Origin: Hyphomicrobiales bacterium
GTDB taxonomy: Bacteria > Pseudomonadota > Alphaproteobacteria > Rhizobiales > Rhizobiaceae
Direction: 5' to 3'
NCBI GenBank assembly: GCA_900465675.1
Contig: UBJR01000009.1
Location: 124,001 to 188,000 of the forward strand
DNA: 64,000 bases
The notes beneath the pieces were generated by a model. That model was not told where the DNA came from, ran no database searches, and worked only from the letters and a program-made list of their open reading frames with translations. Below, one piece after another: positions 1-8,412 of this stretch (positions within the stretch are counted from its first letter, which is position 1; every line of letters starts with the position of its first letter). Position numbers and translations under genes: made by a program.

Positions 1-75
1 CTAATTTCATAAAACTTCCACGAACCAATCCAGCCGATGAGCGTTCTTTGAGCATGACCTTGAAGGAGGACGATC

Positions 76-573
76 ATGCCGAAGACCGACGACAAGAGCA
101 CCATTTCACGCGAAGAAGATTATCGCGACTACGAGGAGCGCAATCTCGATGACGGCTGGCCCTATTCCGACAGCCCCGGCGCATCCTCGGCAAAGCCCGC
201 CAACGGCGCCTATGGCGAGACATCAGCCAATTTCGACCGTGACCGCAACGGCGGCTTCCGCATCGATGGAACCGACGAGGACGGCAATGAGAACCGTCTG
301 AGGGATTCGCTGACGGCAGATATGATCGATCGCAGCGAGAGCGACGATCTGGAAGCCCGCGTCTCCGAAAACCTCGAAAACATTCCTGATCTCGACGCAG
401 ACAGCATCGACGTCCATGCCGACGGCCATACGATCACGCTGGAAGGTTCAGTCGAGACGATCGGAATTGCCCGCAAGGCCGAACTCGGCGCGCTTTCCGT
501 CGATGGCGTCCACCACGTTCGCAATCGTCTTGAGACGACAGGCGTCGACTCGCATATCCCGAACGAGGATTAG
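76..573 (+). CDS. BON domain protein
   Basis: 165 residues. The first ~95 residues are acidic, polar and probably disordered. Residues ~98-155 match a BON domain, with alternating hydrophobic strands, a conserved Gly in LEGSV and the ending VRNRLE. BON domains are thought to bind phospholipid or other hydrophobic ligands and occur in envelope or stress proteins such as OsmY. No signal peptide or membrane segment is visible, so export is not supported. The start has a strong AAGGAGG at about 63-69. A terminator follows, so the gene is probably monocistronic. The family is clear, the role is not. Confidence 0.85.
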   Translation: MPKTDDKSTISREEDYRDYEERNLDDGWPYSDSPGASSAKPANGAYGETSANFDRDRNGGFRIDGTDEDGNENRLRDSLTADMIDRSESDDLEARVSENLENIPDLDADSIDVHADGHTITLEGSVETIGIARKAELGALSVDGVHHVRNRLETTGVDSHIPNED

Positions 574-624
574 CTTCAACAATTGTAGAAACGAATAATG
601 TATTCATGGGTTGCATGTTTCGAT

Positions 625-653
625 AAACCCGGCCGCACATGTGGCCGGGTTTT
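625..653 (+). terminator. Intrinsic terminator after the BON gene
   Basis: AAACCCGGCC (625-634) pairs with GGCCGGGTTT (643-652) and runs into a short T tract. It lies about 50 bases past the stop codon at 573. The rest of 574-847 contains no gene I can support. Confidence 0.8.
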
Positions 654-847
654 GCTGTTTTGATAGGCTGCTAACCTATGTCACAAAACGGTGAAATATC
701 GCCACAGAATCGTGAATTACATGGACAATTCGTAATCCGCGCTGGCCATATACTCCCACAATTTCGCCTCAATTCAGGAGCGAACTCGTACCTGCCGAGG
801 GTTATCGTTTCGTTGTTGATTGCAACAACTGATTGAGGAGATATCAC

Positions 848-1201
848 ATGAGAATCAAACTTGCAGCCACCGCGGCCCTGTTTGCCATTGGCGTCGCATC
901 GTCCGCTTTCGCCGCTCCCATGTACGACGACAGCTACGTCCGCCCGATCCGCATCAGCCCGCCGAAGCCTGTTCACTACACCGAACATGCCCCTCCGGCC
1001 TATTCCGACGACTACACCAATGACAGCGACGGCTGGTACCAGACCAAGATGGCCGCGCCCAAGAAGATCAACTATTCCAAGCTCGAAGCCCAGCGCCTTC
1101 CGCCGTGCAAGAACCCGGCCGAACTGACGGGCGTGCAGACCAGAGCCGGTGATGGCGGAGCTTCCGATACCGATGCCTGCCGTGACGTTGGCACGCACTG
1201 A
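848..1201 (+). CDS. Small secreted protein of unknown function
   Basis: 117 residues from the ATG at 848, which has GAGGAG at 835-840. An ATG five codons upstream is less well placed. The N-terminus (MRIKLAATAALFAIGVASS, then AFAA) is a clean Sec signal peptide with cleavage expected after about residue 22. The mature part is rich in Tyr, Pro and Asp and has a C-terminal Cys pair (PPCKNP and DACRD) that could form a disulfide in the periplasm. I do not recognise the family. The gene is flanked by a terminator on each side and so is probably a single transcript. Confidence 0.75.
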   Translation: MRIKLAATAALFAIGVASSAFAAPMYDDSYVRPIRISPPKPVHYTEHAPPAYSDDYTNDSDGWYQTKMAAPKKINYSKLEAQRLPPCKNPAELTGVQTRAGDGGASDTDACRDVGTH

Positions 1202-1217
1202 CAGCGACGAAAACGCA

Positions 1218-1246
1218 ACAAGAGCCGCATGTGCGGCTCTTGTTTT
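1218..1246 (+). terminator. Intrinsic terminator
   Basis: ACAAGAGCCGCA (1218-1229) and TGCGGCTCTTGT (1232-1243) form a perfect inverted repeat followed by TTTT. It ends the secreted-protein transcript and lies just before the 3' end of the convergent phosphatase gene. Confidence 0.85.
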
Positions 1247-1259
1247 ATCCCCGCGGCGA

Positions 1260-1904
1260 TCAGCCTCGAACCTGAAGCAATGCGGCCGGACCGCCCGGTA
1301 GACCATCATCGAAAACCGCGCAGGAGAGTTTTCCCCCGAAGACGCAGCCGCTGTCGAGATTGGTGCGATTTCCCGTCGTTCGCGGATTGGCCGGTGACGG
1401 CGTATGCCCGTGCACCAGATGCTTTCCCCAGAACTCACCTGATACATCGTCTTCGAAGCGCAGCCACATCAGCTCATGCGGCGTCTGATCTTCGAGATAC
1501 CGTCCTTCTCTGACGCCGGCATGCACGAAGATGCGATGCGGATCCGTGTGTAGAAGCGGCAGTGCCGCCATCCAGTTCAAATGCGCTGATGGAACCGGCC
1601 CGCCGTAAGACGCCAACGTCTCGATCCCGCCGTTGTCCAGCCACAACGATTCGTCGTGCCGCCCCTCGTGAGCACCCGTTGCCATGTCCTCGTGATTGCC
1701 CTTCAGCGCGATCCATTGCCAGTCCGGCGAGCGCGGCCCTGCTATTAAAGTCTCCACGACGGCACGGCTGTCGGGACCACGGTCGATATAGTCGCCGAGG
1801 AACACGATCTTTCCGGATGGCGCGTAGTCTTCCACCCGCTCGATCATCCGCAAGAGCGGGCCGATGCAGCCGTGGATATCTCCAATTGCGAAGGTGAGGC
1901 TCAA
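1260..1904 (-). CDS. Calcineurin-like metallophosphatase
   Basis: 214 residues from a TTG at 1904 with GGGAG upstream, giving MSLTFAIGDIHG. A longer TTG start at 1931 is possible. The PPP-family metal and active-site motifs are all present in order: GDIHG, GDYIDRGPDS, GNHE, FVHAGV and VHGHT. These coordinate two metals for hydrolysis of phosphoesters. The family covers Ser/Thr protein phosphatases and bis(5'-nucleosyl)-tetraphosphatases of ApaH type; sequence alone does not separate them. It is a lone gene facing the secreted-protein gene. Confidence 0.9.
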   Translation of the reverse strand: MSLTFAIGDIHGCIGPLLRMIERVEDYAPSGKIVFLGDYIDRGPDSRAVVETLIAGPRSPDWQWIALKGNHEDMATGAHEGRHDESLWLDNGGIETLASYGGPVPSAHLNWMAALPLLHTDPHRIFVHAGVREGRYLEDQTPHELMWLRFEDDVSGEFWGKHLVHGHTPSPANPRTTGNRTNLDSGCVFGGKLSCAVFDDGLPGGPAALLQVRG

Positions 1905-2033
1905 TACGCAGCGCTCCCGTCGATGTGACAAGGAAATAAACTAGTGCAAGGCAGCCAATGGTCGATAGCGCCGAAACAACTGTCAGCGGCTCAGGTTTCA
2001 CATCAGCAAAATGAGATAAAAAACTGTAGAAAA

Positions 2034-2057
2034 AGAAAAACCCGCCGAAGCGGGTTT
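2034..2057 (-). terminator. Terminator of tRNA-Leu
   Basis: On the minus strand the tRNA is followed four bases later by AAACCCGC-TTCG-GCGGGTTT, then a T-rich tract (plus-strand GAAAAAGAAAAA). The loop is the very stable cUUCGg tetraloop. Confidence 0.9.
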
Positions 2058-2061
2058 ACTT

Positions 2062-2146
2062 TGGTGCGGTCGAGAAGACTCGAACTTCCACGGGTTGCCC
2101 CACAGCGACCTCAACGCTGCGCGTCTACCAATTCCGCCACGACCGC
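2062..2146 (-). tRNA. tRNA-Leu (anticodon GAG)
   Basis: 85-nt class II tRNA. The acceptor stem GCGGTCG/CGACCGC is followed by A and an encoded CCA. The D-loop region reads AATTGGTAGAC, the anticodon loop is TTGAGGT with anticodon GAG (reads CUC and CUU Leu codons), there is a long variable arm, and a TTCGAGT T-loop. The extended variable arm is characteristic of tRNA-Leu. Confidence 0.96.
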
Positions 2147-2316
2147 ATCGTGGTAGAGCCGATTTGCGTCGGCGAGGCAGCATGTAGCAAAAGCATTTTG
2201 GGCGCACAAGAGCGATATGACAGATTTTTTCAAAACAAATCGCAGCATTTGAATTGGTTATCAAACGAGGCCATATAGCAGCATGCCGCTGAGCCTTTGC
2301 GGCAAGGGAAAAGTCC

Positions 2317-3030
2317 ATGCTGCGTACCGATCTTCAACTCTCCATGTTTCCACAGGCCGGCAACAAACCCGTGCGCTGGCGCATCGCCGATGAGCTGGTG
2401 CCCTATGAGCTTGCTGTGGAAACCATGGAGCGCGAAGTGGCCTTGATCGCCGATGGCGGCGATGAGCTCGTCTGGCTGGTCGAACACCCGCCGCTCTACA
2501 CGGCAGGCACAAGCGCCGATGCCAAGGATCTTGTGCAGCCCGACCGATTCCCGGTCTTCGCCACCGGCCGCGGCGGTGAATACACCTATCACGGTCCCGG
2601 TCAGCGCGTTGCCTATGTGATGCTCGATCTCAAGCGACGCCGTCAGGACGTCCGCGCTTTTGTCGCAGCCCTCGAAGACGTCGTCATCCGCACGCTCGAT
2701 TCGATGAATGTCCGCGGTGAACGGCGCGAGGACCGCGTTGGCGTCTGGGTGCGGCGGCCGGAAAAGCCGTTGCTGCCGGATGGCACGATGAGTGAGGACA
2801 AGATCGCCGCCCTCGGCATCCGCCTGCGCCGCTGGGTGACCTTTCACGGGCTGTCGCTCAACGTCGAGCCCGATCTCGATCATTTTACCGGCATCGTCCC
2901 CTGCGGGATCTCCGCCTATGGCGTCACAAGCCTTGTCGATCTCGGCCTGCCGGTGATGATGTCAGATGTCGACATCCGTCTGCGTCAGTCGTTCGAATCG
3001 GTTTTCGGAGAAACTGTCTCCGACGCCTAG
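2317..3030 (+). CDS. lipB: Octanoyltransferase LipB
   Basis: 237 residues, normal length. LipB transfers octanoyl from octanoyl-ACP to lipoyl domains, the first step of lipoate synthesis; targets include GcvH, encoded at 21117. Visible motifs are [23 protein letters not shown], the conserved Lys/Gly region [21 protein letters not shown], and the catalytic Cys at residue 196 in PCGISAYG. Acts in the cytoplasm. The region 2147-2316 upstream, between the divergent tRNA-Leu and lipB, probably holds the promoter, though I saw no clear consensus. Confidence 0.96.
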   Translation: MLRTDLQLSMFPQAGNKPVRWRIADELVPYELAVETMEREVALIADGGDELVWLVEHPPLYTAGTSADAKDLVQPDRFPVFATGRGGEYTYHGPGQRVAYVMLDLKRRRQDVRAFVAALEDVVIRTLDSMNVRGERREDRVGVWVRRPEKPLLPDGTMSEDKIAALGIRLRRWVTFHGLSLNVEPDLDHFTGIVPCGISAYGVTSLVDLGLPVMMSDVDIRLRQSFESVFGETVSDA

Positions 3031-3087
3031 GTCATATTGATCCGGCGCGGTTCCTGTGGTTGATGGCTGTGTTTCCGAAAGCGCAGC

Positions 3088-4014
3088 ATGTCTCAGCCAC
3101 AATCATACCAGAACCCGCTCCAAGGCATGGCCATCATGGCCAGCGCCATGATCGTCCTGCCGGCCATGGATGCGATCGCCAAATATATGGCGACGTTCGA
3201 ATCGATGTCGCCGGGCCAGGTCACGTTCTACCGCTTCTTCTTCCAGCTGGTCTGCACGCTGCCGCTGCTGCTCTATATCTTCCGCTGGAAGGCATTGTCG
3301 GCCAAGCGCCCGTGGATGAATCTGTTGCGCGGCGCGCTACACGGCGCCGCCAGCCTGCTGTTCTTCGTCGCCGTCAAATACATGCCGCTCGCCGATGTCT
3401 TCGCCATCTATTTCGTCGAGCCGTTCATGCTGACGGCGATGTCGGCGATGTTCCTGGGCGACAAGGTCGGCTGGCGGCGCTGGACGGCGATCGTCGTCGG
3501 CTTCGGCGGCGCGATGATCGTGATCCAGCCGAGCTACGAGATCTTCGGCCTGAAGGCGCTGCTGCCGGTTTTCTGCGCCTTTCTCTATTCCCTCTACCTG
3601 TTCCTGAACCGGGCCATCGGCGATGCCGATTCGCCGCTGACGATGCAGACCATGGCCGGTATCGGCGGCACGCTGTTCATGTCGGTGGCACTTGCGGGCG
3701 GTGCAGCCGCAGGCATTCCGGATTTCGAAATCTCGCTGCCCTCGTCCGTCCTCGGTCTGGTCCTGCTTCTACTTCTCGGAACGATCTCCGGTTACGCCCA
3801 TATGCTGATCGTGCGCGCCTTCCGCCTGGCGCCGCTCTCGCTGCTTGCTCCATTTCAGTACTTCGAGATCATCTCGGCAACGGTTCTCGGCTACGCGCTG
3901 TTCAATGATTTTCCCACACTTTCCAAGTGGATCGGCATCGCTATCATTGTGGCCTCGGGGCTTTTCATCATCTGGCGCGAGCGGGCGCAGTCGAAGTCTG
4001 TCAATTCCGTCTGA
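3088..4014 (+). CDS. DMT-superfamily EamA transporter
   Basis: 308 residues with about ten hydrophobic helices in two EamA repeats (residues ~15-145 and ~160-300). Sequence features typical of drug/metabolite transporters are visible, such as FYRFFFQ in the first repeat, FVEPFMLTAMSAMFLGDKV, and PFQYFEIISATVLGYALFND in the second. It is an inner-membrane exporter or exchanger of small metabolites. Substrate cannot be inferred. It follows lipB by 57 bases on the same strand and may share its transcript. Confidence 0.9.
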   Translation: MSQPQSYQNPLQGMAIMASAMIVLPAMDAIAKYMATFESMSPGQVTFYRFFFQLVCTLPLLLYIFRWKALSAKRPWMNLLRGALHGAASLLFFVAVKYMPLADVFAIYFVEPFMLTAMSAMFLGDKVGWRRWTAIVVGFGGAMIVIQPSYEIFGLKALLPVFCAFLYSLYLFLNRAIGDADSPLTMQTMAGIGGTLFMSVALAGGAAAGIPDFEISLPSSVLGLVLLLLLGTISGYAHMLIVRAFRLAPLSLLAPFQYFEIISATVLGYALFNDFPTLSKWIGIAIIVASGLFIIWRERAQSKSVNSV

Positions 4015-4112
4015 ACGGCGCGGCATTTCGTTAACTGTCGTTGTTCAGGGATCTTCAATTCGCCCGCGCTAGAACCGTCTCCGGCCTCATGATGAGGTTC
4101 TGGAGACAAAAA

Positions 4113-4805
4113 ATGAGCGAATTTCGACTCGCTTTCCCGGCATGTGTCATCGCCGGAAAGCATCGGCTTGCCGCCGACGATATCGGCCTTTTGCGCAAGC
4201 ACAGCTTTCCGGACGGCGTCCGGACATCCGACGACGTCGTCGTCATGCTTGCCCTCAACAATTCCTGCCCCGAAAAATGCCAGGAATGGAACGCGTTCTT
4301 CGTCGAGAACCTGGCAGGCTTCATCGTCAATTACACCTATCCGCAGGGCTCGCTCGACGCGATCAACGTTGCCTGGATCATGCGCATGTTTGCGACTGAC
4401 GGTGTCGTCAATTCCGCGCTCGAGCTGGAGCTCGTGCTGCACATCATGGAGATTTCCTCCCATGTGCCGGACGAGCTGCGTGCCTTCGCCCTCGATCAGC
4501 TGCGCCTTGCGATCACCGACAATGTCGGCGGCTACAAGCTTTCGCGCGCCGTCGATCGCAAGGGCATCACCCGCCAGGATATCGATTTCGTCATGCGCGT
4601 GCTGCGCAATGTCAGCGAAGGCGGCGTCATTCCGGTTTCGCCGGTGACCCATGGCGTTCTCAGGCGGATCGAGACGGAGACCCTGCCCGCCTCGAACCAT
4701 CCCCGCTGGGTGGAAATCATGCGGGCGCTCGAACTTCGCGACTATCACCAGCCGCGCACCAGCCGCTGGCTACGGATTGTCGATGACGAGCAGGCGGTCG
4801 CCTGA
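4113..4805 (+). CDS. Conserved protein of unknown function
   Basis: 230 residues from the ATG at 4113, with TGGAGAC at 4101-4107. An in-frame extension upstream to 4041 lacks a good ribosome site. No signal peptide or membrane helix is visible and the protein appears mostly helical. It has a Cys pair in NNSCPEKCQEW (residues ~52-56) and several Trp residues. I do not recognise a domain. A strong hairpin at 4851-4892 lies 45 bases past the stop. The hairpin may be its terminator or part of the pccA leader. Confidence 0.7.
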   Translation: MSEFRLAFPACVIAGKHRLAADDIGLLRKHSFPDGVRTSDDVVVMLALNNSCPEKCQEWNAFFVENLAGFIVNYTYPQGSLDAINVAWIMRMFATDGVVNSALELELVLHIMEISSHVPDELRAFALDQLRLAITDNVGGYKLSRAVDRKGITRQDIDFVMRVLRNVSEGGVIPVSPVTHGVLRRIETETLPASNHPRWVEIMRALELRDYHQPRTSRWLRIVDDEQAVA

Positions 4806-4850
4806 CCCCACGCCATAAAGCTGAATATCTGCAAGGCTTTCGCACGATTG

Positions 4851-4892
4851 TGCGTTCTGAAGTTTCTGCGTAGAACTTCAGAACGCATTTTT
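4851..4892 (+). terminator. Perfect 14-bp hairpin with U-tract, just before pccA
   Basis: TGCGTTCTGAAGTT (4851-4864) pairs without mismatch to AACTTCAGAACGCA (4874-4887), with a 9-nt loop and then TTTTT. This is a textbook intrinsic terminator. It ends only 14 bases before the pccA start codon, leaving just enough room for a GTGGAG ribosome site. It can be the terminator of the upstream gene, or an attenuator or protein-binding palindrome in the pccA leader. Confidence 0.75.
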
Positions 4893-4906
4893 CGGGTGGA
4901 GTCTGC

Positions 4907-6916
4907 ATGTTCAAGAAAATCCTGATCGCGAACCGCGGCGAGATCGCTTGCCGCGTGATCAAGACTGCGCGGCGCATGGGTATCCTGACGGTCGCAGTCT
5001 ATTCCGACGCGGATCGGGATGCGCTTCACGTCGAGATGGCGGACGAAGCCATCCATATCGGCCCTGCACCGGCCTCGGAAAGCTATCTGGTGGCCGAAAA
5101 GATCATCGCTGCCTGCAAGGAAACGGGCGCCGAAGCCGTACACCCCGGCTACGGCTTCCTCTCCGAACGCGCCTCCTTCTGCGAAGCGCTGGAGAAGGAA
5201 GGTATCGTCTTCATCGGACCGAAGCCCAAAGCGATCCTCGCCATGGGCGACAAGATCGAATCGAAGAAATTCGCCAACGCCGCGAAGGTCTCGACGGTGC
5301 CCGGCTATCTCGGCGTCATCGAAGATGCCGTCCATGCCGAAAAGATTGCCGGCGAGATCGGCTACCCGGTCATGATCAAGGCCTCAGCCGGCGGCGGCGG
5401 CAAGGGCATGCGTATCGCCTGGAGCGAGAGCGAAGTCCGCGACGGTTTCGACCGGGCACGCTCTGAAGCAAAGAGTTCGTTCGGCGATGACCGCGTCTTC
5501 ATCGAGAAATACGTCGTCGATCCCCGTCATATCGAGATCCAGGTGCTCGCCGACGGATACGGCAACACGGTCCATCTCGGCGAGCGCGAATGCTCGATCC
5601 AGCGCCGCAATCAGAAAGTCGCCGAAGAGGCGCCCTCGCCGTTCCTCGATGAGAAGACCCGCAAGGCCATGGGCGAGCAATCTGTCGCGCTTGCCAAGGC
5701 CGTCGACTACCAGAGTGCAGGAACCGTCGAATTCATCGTCGATCGTGACCGCAACTTCTATTTCCTCGAAATGAACACCCGCCTGCAGGTCGAGCACCCG
5801 GTGACCGAACTCATCACCGGCATCGATCTCGTCGAACAGATGATCCGGGTCGCCGCCGGTAAAAAGCTCCCCTTCGTGCAGAAGGACATCAAGCTCAACG
5901 GCTGGGCGATCGAAAGCCGTCTCTACGCCGAAGACCCTTATCGCAACTTCCTGCCCTCGATCGGCCGCCTGACGCGCTACCGCCCGCCTGAAGAAGGCAA
6001 GCAGGGCGACGTGATCGTCCGCAACGACACCGGCGTTTATGAGGGCGCCGAGATTTCCATGTATTACGACCCGATGATCGCCAAGCTCTGCACCTGGGCG
6101 CCGGACCGACTGGCGGCCATCGATGCCATGGCCGAAGCGCTCGACGCCTTCGTCGTTGACGGGATCGAACATAACGTCCCGTTTCTTTCGGCACTGATGA
6201 AACATCCACGCTGGCGTGAGGGCCGCCTGTCGACCGGCTTCATTGCCGAGGAATATCCCGATGGCTTTGCCCCGTCCGAACCTGACGGCTGGCAGCAGAC
6301 TGCTCTCGCAGCCATCGCGCTATCGGCATCGCTGATCGAAACGAGCCGCCGCGAGCGCCACGCCGACCGCCTGCGTGCGGCCAGCAGCGATCTGCGCAGC
6401 GACTGGGTGGTCAGGATCGGCAAGGACTATGTCGGCCTCTCGCTGACGGAAGGCCACGTCACCATCCCCTTCGACATGGGGATGAATGCAGATTGCAGCG
6501 AAATCCAGGTTGTCACCACTTGGAGACCGGGCGAACCCGTCTGGTCCGGAACGATCGGCGGCGTCAAAGTCATCGCCCAGATCCGCCCCATCCTGAATGG
6601 CCTGCGGATCGACTGGCAGGGGCTTTCTGTCCGGACGAAGACGTTCACGCCGCGCCACGCGGAACTCGACAGGCTGATGCCGGTGAAGCTGCCGCCCGAT
6701 ACGTCGAAACTCCTGCTCTGCCCAATGCCCGGCCTTGTCGTGTCGATCTCGGTGTCCGAAGGCCAGGAGGTCAAGGCCGGCGAAACGCTGGCGGTGGTCG
6801 AAGCCATGAAGATGGAAAACGTCCTGCGCGCCGAGCGCGACCTCGTCGTCGGCAAGGTCAAGGCGAAGCCGGGTGAAAGCCTGGCCGTCGATGCCGTCAT
6901 CATGGAATTCGCCTGA
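4907..6916 (+). CDS. pccA: Propionyl-CoA carboxylase, biotin carboxylase/carrier subunit
   Basis: 669 residues. Order: biotin carboxylase N domain (from FKKILIANRGEIACRVI), ATP-grasp with Gly-rich loop KASAGGGGKGMR at ~158-169, biotin carboxylase motif EMNTRLQVEHPVTE at ~288-301, C-terminal carboxylase domain, linker, and a biotinyl domain with biotinylated Lys635 in EAMKMEN. With the beta subunit at 12649-14181 it would convert propionyl-CoA to methylmalonyl-CoA. Methylcrotonyl- or acetyl-CoA carboxylase alpha are alternatives, but length, the AMKMEN context and the nearby pccB favour PCC. ATG start with GTGGAG upstream. Confidence 0.9.
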   Translation: MFKKILIANRGEIACRVIKTARRMGILTVAVYSDADRDALHVEMADEAIHIGPAPASESYLVAEKIIAACKETGAEAVHPGYGFLSERASFCEALEKEGIVFIGPKPKAILAMGDKIESKKFANAAKVSTVPGYLGVIEDAVHAEKIAGEIGYPVMIKASAGGGGKGMRIAWSESEVRDGFDRARSEAKSSFGDDRVFIEKYVVDPRHIEIQVLADGYGNTVHLGERECSIQRRNQKVAEEAPSPFLDEKTRKAMGEQSVALAKAVDYQSAGTVEFIVDRDRNFYFLEMNTRLQVEHPVTELITGIDLVEQMIRVAAGKKLPFVQKDIKLNGWAIESRLYAEDPYRNFLPSIGRLTRYRPPEEGKQGDVIVRNDTGVYEGAEISMYYDPMIAKLCTWAPDRLAAIDAMAEALDAFVVDGIEHNVPFLSALMKHPRWREGRLSTGFIAEEYPDGFAPSEPDGWQQTALAAIALSASLIETSRRERHADRLRAASSDLRSDWVVRIGKDYVGLSLTEGHVTIPFDMGMNADCSEIQVVTTWRPGEPVWSGTIGGVKVIAQIRPILNGLRIDWQGLSVRTKTFTPRHAELDRLMPVKLPPDTSKLLLCPMPGLVVSISVSEGQEVKAGETLAVVEAMKMENVLRAERDLVVGKVKAKPGESLAVDAVIMEFA

Positions 6917-7027
6917 CCCATTCCGGGACAGCCGCAGCCTTTGAGAGCCTGAAAGCCAAGGATTTTTGTTAAGACGCCCGCTCTAAGATGAGCCGTTTTC
7001 GTCCTGTGGCTGGGGCCGGAGTTGCGA

Positions 7028-8290
7028 ATGACGGCCCTTCAATCGGCAGGCTTGCTGCTATCGATCAATCTTGGCCTGCTCTGGCTGTTGATGCGTATGC
7101 CACTCGGGCAACGCACGATCAGCGTCGTCAGAACCTTCCACTGTTCGCCGGAAACACTCTGGAAGGCGATCAATCCCGCTGGCGAAGCCGCTGATTGGCA
7201 TCACGCCGTCATCAGCAGCCGGCCAATCGCGCATCGTCCTGGGTTCGTCGAGCAGGTCTACAGCCATCTCGACCGCAATGGAGAGCCGCTGCGCCGCGTC
7301 CTGGCGCTCGACGCGCTCCCGGCTGGCGGCGTTCATGCCTTCCGCTCCCGGATTGCCGACGACAGCACGCTCGATCCGCAGTTCTGGACGCATTACACCG
7401 AGAGCCGCATTATCAGGGCAACGCCGCAAGGGGCGACTCTGGAGATCAGCCAGACCGACCACTATCGCGGTCTTGCTTTTCTGCTCTTCCGCTATTTCGT
7501 TCTGCAGCGGGAGGTAAGGTCGCTGCAGGGCTGGCTGGAAACCGGCATTTCGAAGCCACAGGGTTACTTCGAAGGTCCGTTGGTGCAGACAAGCCTGGCG
7601 ATCCTCTCGACGCTGCTGCTCTGGCCATTCTTCGGGCTCAACGTCAGCGGCCTGATGATCTCCACCTTTCTCACGCTGGTCATCGTGCTTCATGAGCTTG
7701 GCCACATGGCGGCCTATCGCGCCTTCGGACATCGGTCGGTACGAATGATCTTCGTCCCCCTGCTCGGCGGTATCGCCATTGGCGGGCGGCCGTACGAGAA
7801 TCTCTTCGAGGTCGCGGCCTGCGCGCTGATGGGCGCCGGCATGTCGGCTTTCCTCGTGCAGATCGTCATCACCGCATACCAGGGGATCGGCCATGGCCTT
7901 CTGCCTGCCAGTTTCGGACGGCCGCTGCTTGTCTTCCTGCTGATTCTCGGCGCCTTCAATCTGCTGAACCTCTTGCCCATGCATCGCTTCGACGGCGGCC
8001 AAGTTCTGCGGCAGATTTTCCGCACCCGCCATTCGCTGATGGTGGCAAGTTTCGCTGTCACAGGCTGCATTCTGGCGATCGGCTGGGAGATCGGACTGTC
8101 GAACAATCTGTTGATCGCCGGCCTCGTCGTCTTCATCCTGCTGAGCATGATCGGCTCGGGATCCGTCAAGCCGCGCCAGAAGCTTGATGAGATGAATGAT
8201 GGCGAGCGGATGCTTGTGGCATTCGGGCTTTATGCGGCAATCGCGATGCACGGCTATGCCATTATTTTCGCGAGCGAAAACCTCTTCTGA
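7028..8290 (+). CDS. START/SRPBCC-like plus M50 (site-2 protease type) membrane protein
   Basis: 420 residues from the ATG at 7028; a TTG two codons upstream is an alternative. An N-terminal hydrophobic segment (~7-23) is followed by a soluble region (~28-170) that resembles an SRPBCC ligand-binding fold (VVRTFHCSPETLWKAI, then W and ISQTDHYRG). Then come several membrane helices with the zinc protease motif HELGH at residues 222-226 and the second metal site NLLPMHRFDGG at 314-324 (Asp322). Both catalytic elements of an M50 intramembrane protease are intact. No PDZ domain is seen. The substrate is unknown. The pairing of the two modules is unusual; the SRPBCC assignment is weaker than the protease assignment. 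Confidence 0.75.
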   Translation: MTALQSAGLLLSINLGLLWLLMRMPLGQRTISVVRTFHCSPETLWKAINPAGEAADWHHAVISSRPIAHRPGFVEQVYSHLDRNGEPLRRVLALDALPAGGVHAFRSRIADDSTLDPQFWTHYTESRIIRATPQGATLEISQTDHYRGLAFLLFRYFVLQREVRSLQGWLETGISKPQGYFEGPLVQTSLAILSTLLLWPFFGLNVSGLMISTFLTLVIVLHELGHMAAYRAFGHRSVRMIFVPLLGGIAIGGRPYENLFEVAACALMGAGMSAFLVQIVITAYQGIGHGLLPASFGRPLLVFLLILGAFNLLNLLPMHRFDGGQVLRQIFRTRHSLMVASFAVTGCILAIGWEIGLSNNLLIAGLVVFILLSMIGSGSVKPRQKLDEMNDGERMLVAFGLYAAIAMHGYAIIFASENLF

Positions 8291-8337
8291 CGTTTGCGGA
8301 AAACTCGCTGCCGCATCCCGGACAAAGTGTCTTTTGA

Positions 8338-8354
8338 TCAAGCTTTTTGCTTGA
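8338..8354. promoter_or_regulatory. Inverted repeat upstream of adhC
   Basis: TCAAGC-TTTTT-GCTTGA, a perfect 6-bp repeat, lies 59 bases before the adhC start. It could be an operator for the formaldehyde genes or the terminator of the preceding gene, although no T-run follows the stem. Weak call. Confidence 0.3.
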
Positions 8355-8412
8355 GCCTCCCTTACCCGGCGTGCCAATGTCCGCCATCAAATCATATGAG
8401 GGAGATCAGACG

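Noticed and set aside
8347..8412. Longer N-terminus for AdhC
   Set aside because: The extra ~22 residues match no class III ADH and lack a ribosome site; the ATG at 8413 has GAGGGAG upstream.
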